A stretch of 64,000 nt of DNA from Penicillium oxalicum (Eukaryota > Ascomycota > Eurotiomycetes > Eurotiales > Aspergillaceae). The stretch is from assembly GCF_001723175.1 (NCBI RefSeq), contig NC_064655.1, positions 2,232,001-2,296,000 of the forward strand. The letters run 5' to 3'. Under the pieces are notes generated by a model. The model saw only the letters and a list, made by a program, of their open reading frames with translations. It was not told where the DNA came from and ran no database searches. Shown piece by piece: positions 23,408 to 33,540 of this stretch (positions within the stretch are counted from its first letter, which is position 1; every line of letters starts with the position of its first letter). The position numbers were made by a program, and so were the translations under genes.

Positions 23408-24799
23408 ATGGCGACCACGGTGCTAAGCGTGGGAATCCTGGGTCTTACTCCGGCCACGGAGCCAATTTATGTGGGCGTTCTATCCTCGCTCACCACATGC
23501 TACACACTCGCCATCGTCCACACCGACAACAAAGACCTTGTATACACGAGCTCATGGAAAGAGCCTTCTACCCCTCTACGCATCACCACGGTTCCCGACG
23601 ACGTGATCAAGGATTCCAACGTCAATCTCATCATTAATCTGTTGCCCTTTCGTCAAAATGAGATCTACACCATTGCCGCCCTGCGAGCCGGCAAACATGT
23701 CATGGTCCGAACTCCCCTCAGTCTGAGCACACACAGCCTTGATCAGATCCGACATGCCTGCAAAGAGCAGCACAGCACAGCGAGTGAATCAAAGGGTCCA
23801 CGCCCTCAGTTCTTCATCAGTTGCGCCCGTCGCTATGCACCTTGTTTCACCGACATTTTTCAAAAGGAACTCGCCCGTCTCGAGAAGATCCATTATGTCC
23901 GGTGCAGAAACATTACCGGATCGCATCCGACGATGAGTAACTCCCTACACCAGTCCGGCAACACCGTTTCGACCACCGATATCAATACTGACGGTCCACC
24001 CAACAACTCTTCTCATCGCGAATCATCCTTGGTTCATCGTCCACTGCCCCCGCGAATGCACGCTCTCCTCGCCGATATCTTCGGACCCAACGTCGAATCA
24101 ACTGCAGACCGTGAGGCTCTCTGTCATTTCATCGGCACATCCGGCAGTCATGATTTCTCCCTGATCCAAGAATGTCTCGGGTTCCCCGACGCAGTGTCCC
24201 ACGTCTCGATCATCAAGCCCTTTTACAACGCCATGTTTCACTACAAGGGCGGTTCCGCGCCTGGTGGGGCAAATGCACCGTACACCTTGTTCTACGAGGC
24301 CGGTGTGGATGGTGTGCCGAGGTCGGATGCGCACTTGACAGTTTACGGGCCAAACAAGACAATCACGTTTAGCTATGAATTGGACTCGCTGACACCAGGG
24401 AAGATGGGTGATTCGGCGGTGGCGAGGGTGATTGTGGAGGAATTTGAAGTTGAAGCTGAAGCTGGAGATAGGAAGAAGCAACATTTGCTGAATGAGGCTC
24501 AAATGATGAACGGCCGCGCTCACGGCGATGGTGACTCCCGCCTCAAACGTACCGAGTACGTCAACACCGCCCGAGAAGTCTACGAACAAGAGTTTCTGGC
24601 CGTGCATGCGCAACTCACTGCCCATATCCGGGTGGATACCCAGGCCAATGCCAATGCTCGTGCCCAGAATGGAAGTGACAATACCAAGGTCCGGGCCAAG
24701 ACCAGCGTGGATGATGCCTTGGATGATTTGAAAATGATGCATATGATCTTTGACCATTACGATCGCCAGTGCGGTACTATTCGGACGCCGTTGGGTTGA
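23408..24799 (+). CDS. Gfo/Idh/MocA-type oxidoreductase-like protein
   Basis: Single-exon gene of 463 residues. The ATG at 23408 (context CCCCCATGGCG) is taken as start because the upstream in-frame codons are not ATG. The N-terminal third has the Rossmann-like pattern of the Gfo/Idh/MocA family: a hydrophobic first strand, the segment NVNLIINLLP at 71-80, and ALRAGKHVMVRTPLSL at 91-106, the position of the family's EKP motif. The C-terminal half, with FYEAG and a beta-rich region, fits the family's second domain. The glycine-rich GxGxxG nucleotide motif is degenerate (VGILGLTPAT), and the EKP Lys is replaced (R-T-P at 101-103). Residues of about 190-225 form a polar insert. It may be a non-catalytic or altered member, as Gal80 is. 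Substrate unknown. Confidence 0.75.
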   Translation: MATTVLSVGILGLTPATEPIYVGVLSSLTTCYTLAIVHTDNKDLVYTSSWKEPSTPLRITTVPDDVIKDSNVNLIINLLPFRQNEIYTIAALRAGKHVMVRTPLSLSTHSLDQIRHACKEQHSTASESKGPRPQFFISCARRYAPCFTDIFQKELARLEKIHYVRCRNITGSHPTMSNSLHQSGNTVSTTDINTDGPPNNSSHRESSLVHRPLPPRMHALLADIFGPNVESTADREALCHFIGTSGSHDFSLIQECLGFPDAVSHVSIIKPFYNAMFHYKGGSAPGGANAPYTLFYEAGVDGVPRSDAHLTVYGPNKTITFSYELDSLTPGKMGDSAVARVIVEEFEVEAEAGDRKKQHLLNEAQMMNGRAHGDGDSRLKRTEYVNTAREVYEQEFLAVHAQLTAHIRVDTQANANARAQNGSDNTKVRAKTSVDDALDDLKMMHMIFDHYDRQCGTIRTPLG

Positions 24800-25514
24800 T
24801 GAGAACATCGGTGAGCTCCGATGAACGGTGATTGGTTTCTATCTATACTTGGATGTCTTTTTTCCATCTTTTTTTTACTTTTCAACTTTCTATAACCCTT
24901 TTATATCCTCTTTGTCTTTTGACTATTTTCAATTATTATTTCATATTACGTTATAGTCTATTTCTTTGCTCTCTTTCTCCATGCCCTTCTCTCTTCTTAT
25001 CATACATCATCGCCTCCAATGCCCTTTGTACTTGAATCAAATATCGATCTGGAATTCTTGTTGTGGACAGAATGATGAATATGCCCAGTACATTTGTTCT
25101 TTGTGCTTTCCTTTTTGGGCTCAGTAACTATATCCGTCATTGAACAGACATTACAATCTATTCTAGTGATTACCCGGTGGAATCACCCTTGACGTAGAGT
25201 GGCGGACTAAGTACTGCCACGTTGATACACGTACTTGCCCTAGACATTCCATCACTGAGCTGCATGTATTGAGCATGACCCTCACTTACCCGGGCAAAGA
25301 AGAAGAGCAGATTCTCGGGCTGGAACTTGACCTAGGCCCTTCTAGAGCATTTACATTTATGTGATTTGAGAGAAAAAAAAAGAGGCCCAAATTTCTTTTC
25401 GGAAGAAATGGTACGTTTCGCCCTTGGCTCCACTGCAGTACTACCCAGACTTGTTTATTAGACATCACCAAGTCGGAGAAACACACTAGTCCACATTCCC
25501 TGAACTTGTCATCT
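24800..25514. other. Convergent 3' flanks of Gfo-Idh and SRP72 genes
   Basis: About 715 bases between two converging genes. The first 250 bases are very T-rich, as expected for a fungal 3' UTR and polyadenylation region. I see no further gene. Confidence 0.6.
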
Positions 25515-27680
25515 TTACCGCTTCCCCTTCTTCTTGTTCTTCTTCGAGCTTGCACCTCCACCTCCACTGGTCTTTTGAGGCACACTGGCAGATACCTCCT
25601 CGGTCTTCTCACTCACTGGTCCACCCTGTGTCCGATCAGCAGCACGCTGCTTATTCTTCTTACCCTTGGGGCGGTAAGATGATCGGTCTCGCAGAGGCAG
25701 CCAGCGTTCCGGATCAGCCTTCTTCTCAGGGTCATAATCCTTGGGAAGACGGGACTTGCGCACCCGCTTGGCGACCCCACGGCCTTCCTTATCGGCGGCA
25801 GTTCGCTTGCGGGCGCCGGCAATCGCAGCGGCAGCCGCGGCGGCCGCGGATGCTGAAGGCATGATGCCTGCAGATTCTAACGCAGACACGTCAATGTCTG
25901 CTGTCAGCTCATTGACTTCGGGAAGCTGCTCGAGCTGCGATTCCACCTGTGAGTAATTCAGAGTGGCTTGGGATGCGACGAAGCCGGCGATAGCGACCTC
26001 ATCGTGGGAGTCTTGCTGGTACAAGCCCTTGAACAGCTCACTTGCGGTGACAAGATCGGCTTGCTCGTCCGAATGGAGGAGAGAGGTGGCTGCGGCGCGG
26101 AGAAGAGAGGCAGGTGCATTGGCCTTGGTGCGCCAGTAAGTAGCAGCTTGTGCGAGAGCACCTCGGATCTGAAGCTTCCGACCCTCGAGCTGGTACAAGG
26201 AAACAAGAGCACTCAACAGACCAGGGTTGTAACGGGCCTCCTGGTCTGCTTCGGAGATGGATTCCTCAAGAGCTCGCAATGACTGCTCCATGGTTGTAAT
26301 GGCAGAGGTGGTGTTGCCCTCGTTGACGTAGAGCTGGACGACTGTGAGGAGCAGCCCGAGGTCCTTTGGTCGGCGCTCAAGCAAGGGGAGGATCTTCTTC
26401 AAGGCCTTCTGGCCAGTTTGACCCTCTGCTTGCGCAGCGGCATTGTACACGGATAGGAGATTGATATTGGCAGCTGTGGATGGACAAGGGCTCTTGGAAA
26501 GAACCTTATTCGTAGATCGAATGATGCCGTCGTATTTCTGAACGAGAAGGTCGGTGGCATGAGAGTTGCCCATCAGAATATTGTCTTGGAAGCCGAAAAG
26601 ACGGTCATTGTTGATAGATCCAGGGGTCTCATGAAGAGCTTTATAGAGGATAAAGGGGTTGACGTTGGTCTGACGAGCGAGAACAATGTTGTTTCGGGCA
26701 ATCTTCTTCGTAGACAGCTCGGGAATACTATCCGTGCGAAGGCAGTAATTAGCACTTCCATCCACACTCCGTTCAGCTCCCACGAATTAAATATTACTCA
26801 CTCATCTACTGCGATTTCCTGAAGCAAAGCCTCTGCTTGCTCTGTCTTGCCTAGCCGAAGAAGGACATATAGGTATTGAACAGCAATGGGTAGCAACTCA
26901 GCCGCACGGTCCTCTGGTGTCAAATCCTCAGATGTTTCGCAGATATCTAGAGACTATTGTTAACCACGGAAAGCAAAGCGTATGTTTGAAAAAAAAGTCG
27001 AGGCGATCTGGGAGGCTCACTTTTCGCGCGGTTAAGAAGAACCTCGCCTTGCGCGAATTCGCCCTTGGCAATGCTCAAGCAAGCTGCATTGTACGCCGTC
27101 TCGAAAGACTCGAGATCCTCCCTCGAAGGGCGCTGGTGACGAACATATTCTGGCTCCCCTTTCCACTGGAGTTGCGCGTCCGTGGCCCACGAATTGATAC
27201 CGAGGTCGTTTGCCTCGTGCTGTGCAGCTTCGTCTTTGTACAATTGTTCGTATAAATCTGCGGCGCGGCGGAATTTCTCAGCTCGGTAAGTCTGATAAAG
27301 TTGAGTTCAAGTATTAGCGCAATCAGCCGTTTGAGAAAGGTTGGATTATCCATCCGTACCACTTGGGCCTCCAGATGTTGAGCGCCCCTCCCCGCTCTGC
27401 AGGTGGTGATGACATCCAAAGCCTCGTCGAGCTTCCCACACTTGTACAGCGCATATGCATACTCGACAGCGGCCGCTTTCTTCAGCGCATCGCCTGCACC
27501 CTCGAAAACTCGCAGAGCATCGTCAAATCGGTCGAGCTTGAGCAGAGCAATCGCTTTGATGTGTTGAGCTGTCTGGTCGTTCTTGGATTTTTTGAGAGCC
27601 TCATTACAGGACTTGAGAACCTCCTCATGGTCGTCAATCGTAGCGCGCTGGAGAAGCGAGCTCAGCGACTGGGCAACCAT
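25515..27680 (-). CDS. srp72: Signal recognition particle subunit SRP72
   Basis: Four exons on the minus strand: 27680-27360, 27291-27021, 26946-26802 and 26727-25515, joining in phase to 649 residues. Introns are 68, 74 and 74 bases with GT..AG ends. SRP72 binds SRP RNA together with SRP68 and supports targeting of secretory proteins to the endoplasmic reticulum. The N-terminal two thirds is built of TPR-like helical repeats (segments around KSKNDQTAQHIKAIALLKL and AAAVEYAYALYKCGKLDEAL). Near residue 575 lies the hallmark SRP72 RNA-binding motif, KDYDPEKKADPERWLPLRDR. A Lys-rich tail follows. The start at 27680 gives an N-terminus typical of the family. The gene is divergent from the NIS1-like gene and convergent with the Gfo/Idh gene. 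Confidence 0.95.
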
Positions 27681-29413
27681 AATGTGTGTGAGTTCGAGCT
27701 GATGATTTGCCTCTCGGAGATTCGACCACTGCGGTGATTTCGTGGAGAACCGCCCCCCGGTGGGATGGCGGTACCGCCTTTCAGCCTGAGGCCGAAAGAA
27801 CATCTAGTCTTTCTTAACCTTTCAGCCTCAGGCACCAGACAACTTTGTGGAGACGTCCTCCGGCTGACCTCGTGATACTGCTCTTCGTGTATACTTTTTT
27901 TTTTTTTACAATGATCCGAATAGATATCTTACAAAATGAGTCCATTCATAGGAAGCGAAGATTGAACACCGTATAGGTAGGGGCGAAGGAGTCTCAACAC
28001 ACCTCGAGTATGATTATCTGTCTGTTCAACTTTCCAAGCCTCACATTGCCTCACTTAATGGGGCTCTGTCTCGTGGCGAGGTGAACAATACCTACCTCAA
28101 CCGCATTTGTCTACAGAATCATCTTTAATATCACATTAGTAACGACACGACCAGGAACACATTTAGAGAGGCCGTTGTATAATAATCGTAAACTTGGGCC
28201 AGTGCGTCAAATTGTCAGAGCGCATGTCAAAAGAGTCTTGACTGTGCGAACGAGACGAAAAGAACGGCTTGGGAGAAACAAGGAGCAGGGATAGCTGTCC
28301 CAGCCGAACAAAATAACTTTTTTCTCTTGATGTTTGTAAATTGACCGACTTAAGATGTGCATATGCACCAAGCATCAAGGGACAAGCTTCGGTCGAAAGA
28401 TCAATTTTCTTCTCCCCTTGGGTATCACAAGGGGCTAAAGGACCCAAACAGTTGCTTCAACAACAGCGTTACGTGAGGAATTTATTTACCAATCGACTTG
28501 ATTTCCAAGACCTGATGGAATGTCGCTTTGTGTGTGAATCAAAATGATTAGTGCACTGCCATGAGCTGACGTTGGCACCGCGTCTTCGTTTTAATTCAAG
28601 ATTGCACTAATTGAATCAAGCACGCCAATGTCACCTTTTATGGTCTTGATTTTGGTCCAGGCGCTCAGTTAAGCGAATATTCTCTACAGCATAGGCAAAG
28701 CCTTCAGGCAGTGACTTGGCCGAGGAGGAAACCACCTGAAGGACAAACCAACAACAAGTCGAATTTCCCGTTTGTCGCCGTTTGATTCAAATGTCAGCTT
28801 CATCCAGGTCTGGTTTGAAATACGAGATTTCTGCAGGTCAACTGAAATACAACGTGGTGGCTGCAGATACTCATGCACCCCTGGGTGGGGCCATGTCACT
28901 TCAAGATTCGACTGATGAGGAAAAACCCAGCGACTCTAGACGACTTACACCAATCAGCTTCATTCACGGAACCTAAGCGATCAGAGTATTCGACCACCAC
29001 ACCAACGCTAGACTCGAGTCAGGAGCTTTGGCACTATGGAAGATAAACCCGTTGAAAGTTGCCTGTCAAAGGACTGAGATATGTCGATGCACCACCCCAC
29101 TCTGCAGCAGTTTGTTGGCCTGTGTCAATCGACCACCTCGGCGAACTTTTCATGTCGATTGAGACTTGGCCAATGAGAGCTGTAACTTACGTGAGACTCG
29201 AGAGAGATCTATACTAGTAAGTGCCGATGGGTAAGTATTGCAGGATCCATGATGGAGGTCACTTATCCGTGCGGTGCGGACAGCGGCGAGGATAAATAGC
29301 GTTGAGGTTGCCCCCCTTTCTGGGCGATGTAGGACTCGACATCTGAGAACTGCGACTGAAGGTCCCCCGAGATATTTTCCGTTCTCGAAAAGCTACCTTT
29401 CAAATCCTCCAAA
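27681..29413. other. Divergent intergenic region, SRP72 / NIS1-like gene
   Basis: About 1.7 kb between divergent starts, so it should hold both promoters. A T-run lies at 27896-27908. A TATA-like string (GATAAATAG) occurs about 120 bases before the NIS1-like start. No gene is supported here. Confidence 0.5.
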
Positions 29414-29824
29414 ATGAGATTCTTCGGCACCATTCCCTTCTTCATCGGCATGGCCCTGTCGCAGAGCATCGAGATTGGGTTGCCCGCTCCTAATCAACGA
29501 TTGTCCAAGGGAGCCAACGTGACGGTTCAGATTCAACGCCCAAACAATCAGAGTGGCTCAAAAGAGATGGCTGTCGCCATTGGAATCTATTCCTGTCCCA
29601 CCTCCGAGTGCTTCACCCCGGATGAAACTATGGGGACTATCCTTTACGTTGGCTCGTTCGACCCCAAATACCACGAATTCAATCTTCCGCCTTATCAAAA
29701 CTTTACCGTCAAGTTGCCATCTGATCTGGGCGCGGGTAGAGCCCACATCAACATCGCACATGCTACGCTAATTGGGATTAGTGAACAAAGTCCCGGAATA
29801 TCTTTTTGTACCGTTGAGTGTTGA
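29414..29824 (+). CDS. NIS1-like small secreted protein
   Basis: Single-exon gene of 136 residues from the ATG at 29414. A hydrophobic N-terminus (MRFFGTIPFFIGMALSQS) looks like a signal peptide cleaved near residue 18. The mature part has the pattern of the NIS1 family, named after a secreted protein of Colletotrichum: an N-terminal segment of the type P-x-x-G-x-N-V-T-V-x-I, then AVAIGIYSC, then YHEFNLPPYQNFTV, then INIAHATLIG. Four cysteines (SCPTSEC and FCTVEC) fit two disulphides. NIS1 homologues occur widely in ascomycetes and basidiomycetes, and some interfere with host immune kinases. Here the role is not known, and saprotrophic fungi also carry such genes. The gene ends with a Cys codon directly before the stop. 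Confidence 0.8.
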   Translation: MRFFGTIPFFIGMALSQSIEIGLPAPNQRLSKGANVTVQIQRPNNQSGSKEMAVAIGIYSCPTSECFTPDETMGTILYVGSFDPKYHEFNLPPYQNFTVKLPSDLGAGRAHINIAHATLIGISEQSPGISFCTVEC

Positions 29825-30821
29825 CATTTCTGGTCGATTTCTAGGTTTCACTCAGTCCCTATCTTGAGACGATGAATCGAACGGTGGTGGTGATCTAGAG
29901 GCCAATGAGTGAAAATTCCCCATCGTGCAGTAATGAGGATTGCGGTTCCCACGCTAGAAGTTTTTGTGAGATGATTTTATTGAAGGGGGGGAGGGGGGAC
30001 GCCGAAAAACTTAGGTTTCAATTCTATCTTTCGCGGTCATACCTAGCATTGGGTAGTCTGTAAATTGGATCTTTTTTTCCACCAAATCTTTACGTGCGCC
30101 TCGTTGTGCTTGATGGTCTAGGTGCAAGGTGTGGTCTGCTGGCCAAGCCTCTAAACAAATGCGTTCGCTGGGTATAAAAGTACTTGAACTCTAGAGATGT
30201 AGGTTGGCCCTCAGACGTGACTGCAGTAAAATCTGCATAGGAGACACCCTGCATGTACAGCTTTCAGCTTTGCCGTCTACTATGATTATCCCATCAGGTT
30301 ACTACAGGCTCACGAAAACGTCGAACAATGATTGCCGATATTTTCGCTTAAAGTAGAGGGCCACAAGCGACTTGAATATCGTCTTCATTTGCATTTGACA
30401 GGCTTAGCTTGGGCAATGTCACCTAAAGATGGGGGGTTTCTCAGCATTGTATTTTGGAGCCGGAACACCCGATTTGGCAAGACGAAGAGCCTTATCGCTT
30501 TGTAAATGAGGATCCGACAAAGATTCCCTCTTTGGGCATAATCTCTACCATGTCTGATAAGCACCTTGATCGATGGTGTAGTCTCTACACTCAAATGACT
30601 CAATCAAAAGCCTACTTCGTTTGAATTTGTAAGTCTTCTTAAAGTACATGCCAGAACCGAGACAATCCAAGTACCACTTCGTGCGGGGATAATCCAGTCT
30701 CGTGAGACAGAAAACCCCGCCATGGATGTCTCACCCCTCAGATGCTTTCACTATTTAACACTCGACAATCTGATCTGACTTGACCTTTTGTGAAACTCTT
30801 CCACTGGCTTCATTAATTACC
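29825..30821. other. Intergenic region before the aminotransferase gene
   Basis: About 1 kb. It contains a G-rich run near 29988-29999, a TATAAA-like string near 30173, and a 60-codon open stretch near 30434-30620 that I could not tie to any gene. It should hold the promoter of the aminotransferase gene. Confidence 0.5.
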
Positions 30822-32467
30822 ATGGGTGACTACAGACCAGATGGATCGGAGGCTCTTGGAGCTCATGTGCCCATAGGGACCACGGGGAACGAACTGGGTT
30901 CGTCGTCGAGACAAAGCTCCGTGCTCTATCACCATCTTCGTCAGCCACCGCTCAATATAGTCGGCGGTCGAGGGAGCTGGCTGATCACCGACTCGGGTCA
31001 AGAGATTCTCGATGCTACCTGTGGAGCTGCTGTGGCATGCCTTGGACACAGTGACAAAAGAGTCCACGACGCCATCATGGAACAGTTGCAAAAGTTTCCG
31101 TATTGCTACTCGATGTTCTTTACCAATAATGCTGCCGAGGAGCTTTCCAAAATCCTGGTAGATTCCACGGAAGGGGTGATGTCTCGTGCATATGTTGTGA
31201 GCTCGGGTGGGTATTCTTCAAGCGAGACCTCTCTGTTCAACGAGACTGCCCGAAGCCGACCATCCGTTGACTGATCCTCGTACTCCTGTGATTAGGTACC
31301 GAAGCAGTGGAAGCATCGCTGAAAATGGCCGTTCAATATTTCATGGAGATGTCTCCAAAACAACCACAGCGGGTCAATTTCATTGCTCGGAAACAGTCAT
31401 ACCACGGTAATACACTCGGCTCTCTATCCGTGGGTCATCACCTGGGCCGTCGAGCATTGTACGAAAAGATCTTGGCCAAAAATGTGCATCATGTCTCGCA
31501 GTGCTATCCCTATCGAGAGATGAGGGATGAAGAGTCCATGGACACATATGTGGCTCGGCTCGCCCAAGAATTGGAAGATAAATTCCAAGAGCTCGGTCCG
31601 GACACTGTATGCGCTTTTGTCGCGGAGACCGTGACCGGTGCGGTCAGTATATCCTCTTTTTCCAAGTTGATCAAGCTGGCCTGTACTTATCAGTGATGAT
31701 CAGACACTGGGCTGCGTTCCGGCTCTGCCAGGATACTTGAAGGCCATGAAGGAGGTTTGCCAGAAACACGGAGCTTTGCTGATCCTGGATGAAGTCATGT
31801 GTGGCATGGGGCGCACAGGCACGCTGCACGCTTGGGAGCAGGAAGATGTTACTCCAGACCTGCAAACGGTAGCCAAAGGCCTCGGAGGGGGTTATGCCCC
31901 AATTGCCGCTCTTCTCGTAAACCGTCGCGTTGTGGATACCTTGAGCCAGGGCTCAGGCGCCTTTTCCCACAGCCAGACATATCAGGGACACCCTGTGTCG
32001 TGTGCTGCAGCCTGTAAGGTACAGAAGATTATTCGAGATGATCACTTACTCGCCAATGTCCGCGAGATGGGTGAGTATCTGGGACAGCTGCTTCATGAGA
32101 CTTTCGATAAGTACGCTCACGTGGGTGATATTCGAGGACGAGGGCTCTTCTGGGCTGTAAGTGGTATTTACAAGCTTTCAAGGTTCATCTCAATCGTGAA
32201 GAAGGCTGACCGGATTTTCAGATTGAGTTTGTCCTGGATAAAGAGACCAAACAGGCTTATCCGCCTTCGCAAGCGGTTGCCTGGACGATACACAAAACCG
32301 CTCTGTAACCGGAGTATTCAGTTTCGGTGCTGCCCGGAAGTGGAGGTATTGACGGTGTCAACGGCGACCATATTTGCTTTGCGCCTCCTTATAATTGTAC
32401 CAGGGACGAGATACACATGATAGTTCACCGAGCGTTTATGGCGGTTCGGAAAGTTCTCGGGGAGTAG
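30822..32467 (+). pseudogene. Class-III aminotransferase with a premature in-frame stop
   Basis: Four exons: 30822-31206, 31296-31642, 31704-32156 and 32222-32467. All junctions are in phase with GT..AG introns, giving 476 codons. Family features are clear. The Asp that contacts the pyridoxal-phosphate ring nitrogen is D273 in LILDEVMCGMGRTG, and the Schiff-base Lys is K302 in TVAKGLGGGY. The ending GDHICFAPPYN is typical of class-III aminotransferases. A TAA at 32306-32308 interrupts the last exon. The same frame continues for 52 more conserved-looking codons to a TAG at 32465. Truncation at TAA gives 423 residues and removes the C-terminal part of the small domain. There is no plausible intron that skips the stop. 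It is either a recent pseudogene, a truncated allele or a sequence error. Substrate unknown. Confidence 0.8.
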
Positions 32468-33519
32468 TATATCACACAGTGGTTTATAATAAATCCTATG
32501 GAATTATAAGAGATCATATATGGCATTCATGCCTGCTATCGCGCACATGATTTAACTATCAAGCCAAAAGGTCTAAATCAATCCGTTAGATAGAATAGCC
32601 TGTCGTGCAACAGTATTGATAGACATCTCAGTGGTCCCGCATGTTCTTTGCATACGTCCTTTGAGATTATTCTGTAATCTGTATCGTCCCGTGATTGAGC
32701 TTTGACTCGAGTATCAGCACCTGTCCGAGTCCTCCACTTTGTTACAGTAATATTCCATCTGACCTCGCCAGGAACTTGGTTAAGATATAAGCGACGAGCA
32801 TATCCTCCGGAGCATCGTCTTGCTTTACAAATGAGGATATTATAACACCGTCATCTATTCTAAGCCATAAGGTTGGTAGGGCTTTGATCAAATGGGCAGT
32901 AAGGTATTCCATGAGCACGCACTGGTGTCTCTGACTGATATATCTACGGCAGTGTCGTTTCAAGATCAACTTATGATATCTTTCTTGCATTATTCCCCAC
33001 CGCCTCCTACAACGTCGCCTGATTCCTCCCGTTACCAAGACGCTGTTACACATATCGTCTATCCAGTACCAGTCAGATTACATAGAACTACTACCTGCAT
33101 CCGTACAACATTGCCCCCCTCTTCCCCTCATTGTACAACATGTACTGTACCTATTACCCAGACACTAACACCAGAACGGCAGTCGACAATCAATCTTACC
33201 TTAGTACCAACCGCCGGTATTGGATGCCAGACCGAGATGACCCGCAATCATAATACAGCATCTCCCCCCCACCAAGTGCTCTCGAATGCTGAGATACTCG
33301 CCTCTCAGACTTCTGCTTGACCTCCTGGTTGGGGCAGATCGCCTTCCCTCTTGCATTGGGTTGAACTTGGGGTCATGCCTAGAGTCGTTCACATGCCATA
33401 CACTCGAGGTGTATGATACAATTTCATGAAACCCACCCCCCCTCTAGAATTCTAGTGATGAAAGGCCATCAGATCCAAACAGGACCGTTCGTGCAGGCAC
33501 AAGCCATCACCGGACCGAG

Positions 33520-33540
33520 TTTTTTTTTTTTTTTTTTTTT
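33520..33540. repeat. T21 homopolymer
   Basis: An uninterrupted run of 21 T in gene-free DNA. It could be the A-tail of a retroposed copy on the minus strand, but I see no recognisable element body beside it. Confidence 0.8.

Noticed and set aside
30434..30620. About 60 codons of protein-like open frame before the aminotransferase
   Set aside because: It opens right after a possible acceptor (TTTCTCAG) but I found no upstream exon, homologue pattern or start; not enough for a gene call.
29414..32467. NIS1-like gene plus aminotransferase as a biosynthetic cluster
   Set aside because: No synthase, P450, transporter or pathway regulator lies nearby; the flanking gene is SRP72. Adjacency alone does not make a cluster.
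32892..33320. 142-codon Thr/Pro-rich plus-strand open frame
   Set aside because: No signal peptide, no domain, and low complexity; I could not support it as a gene.
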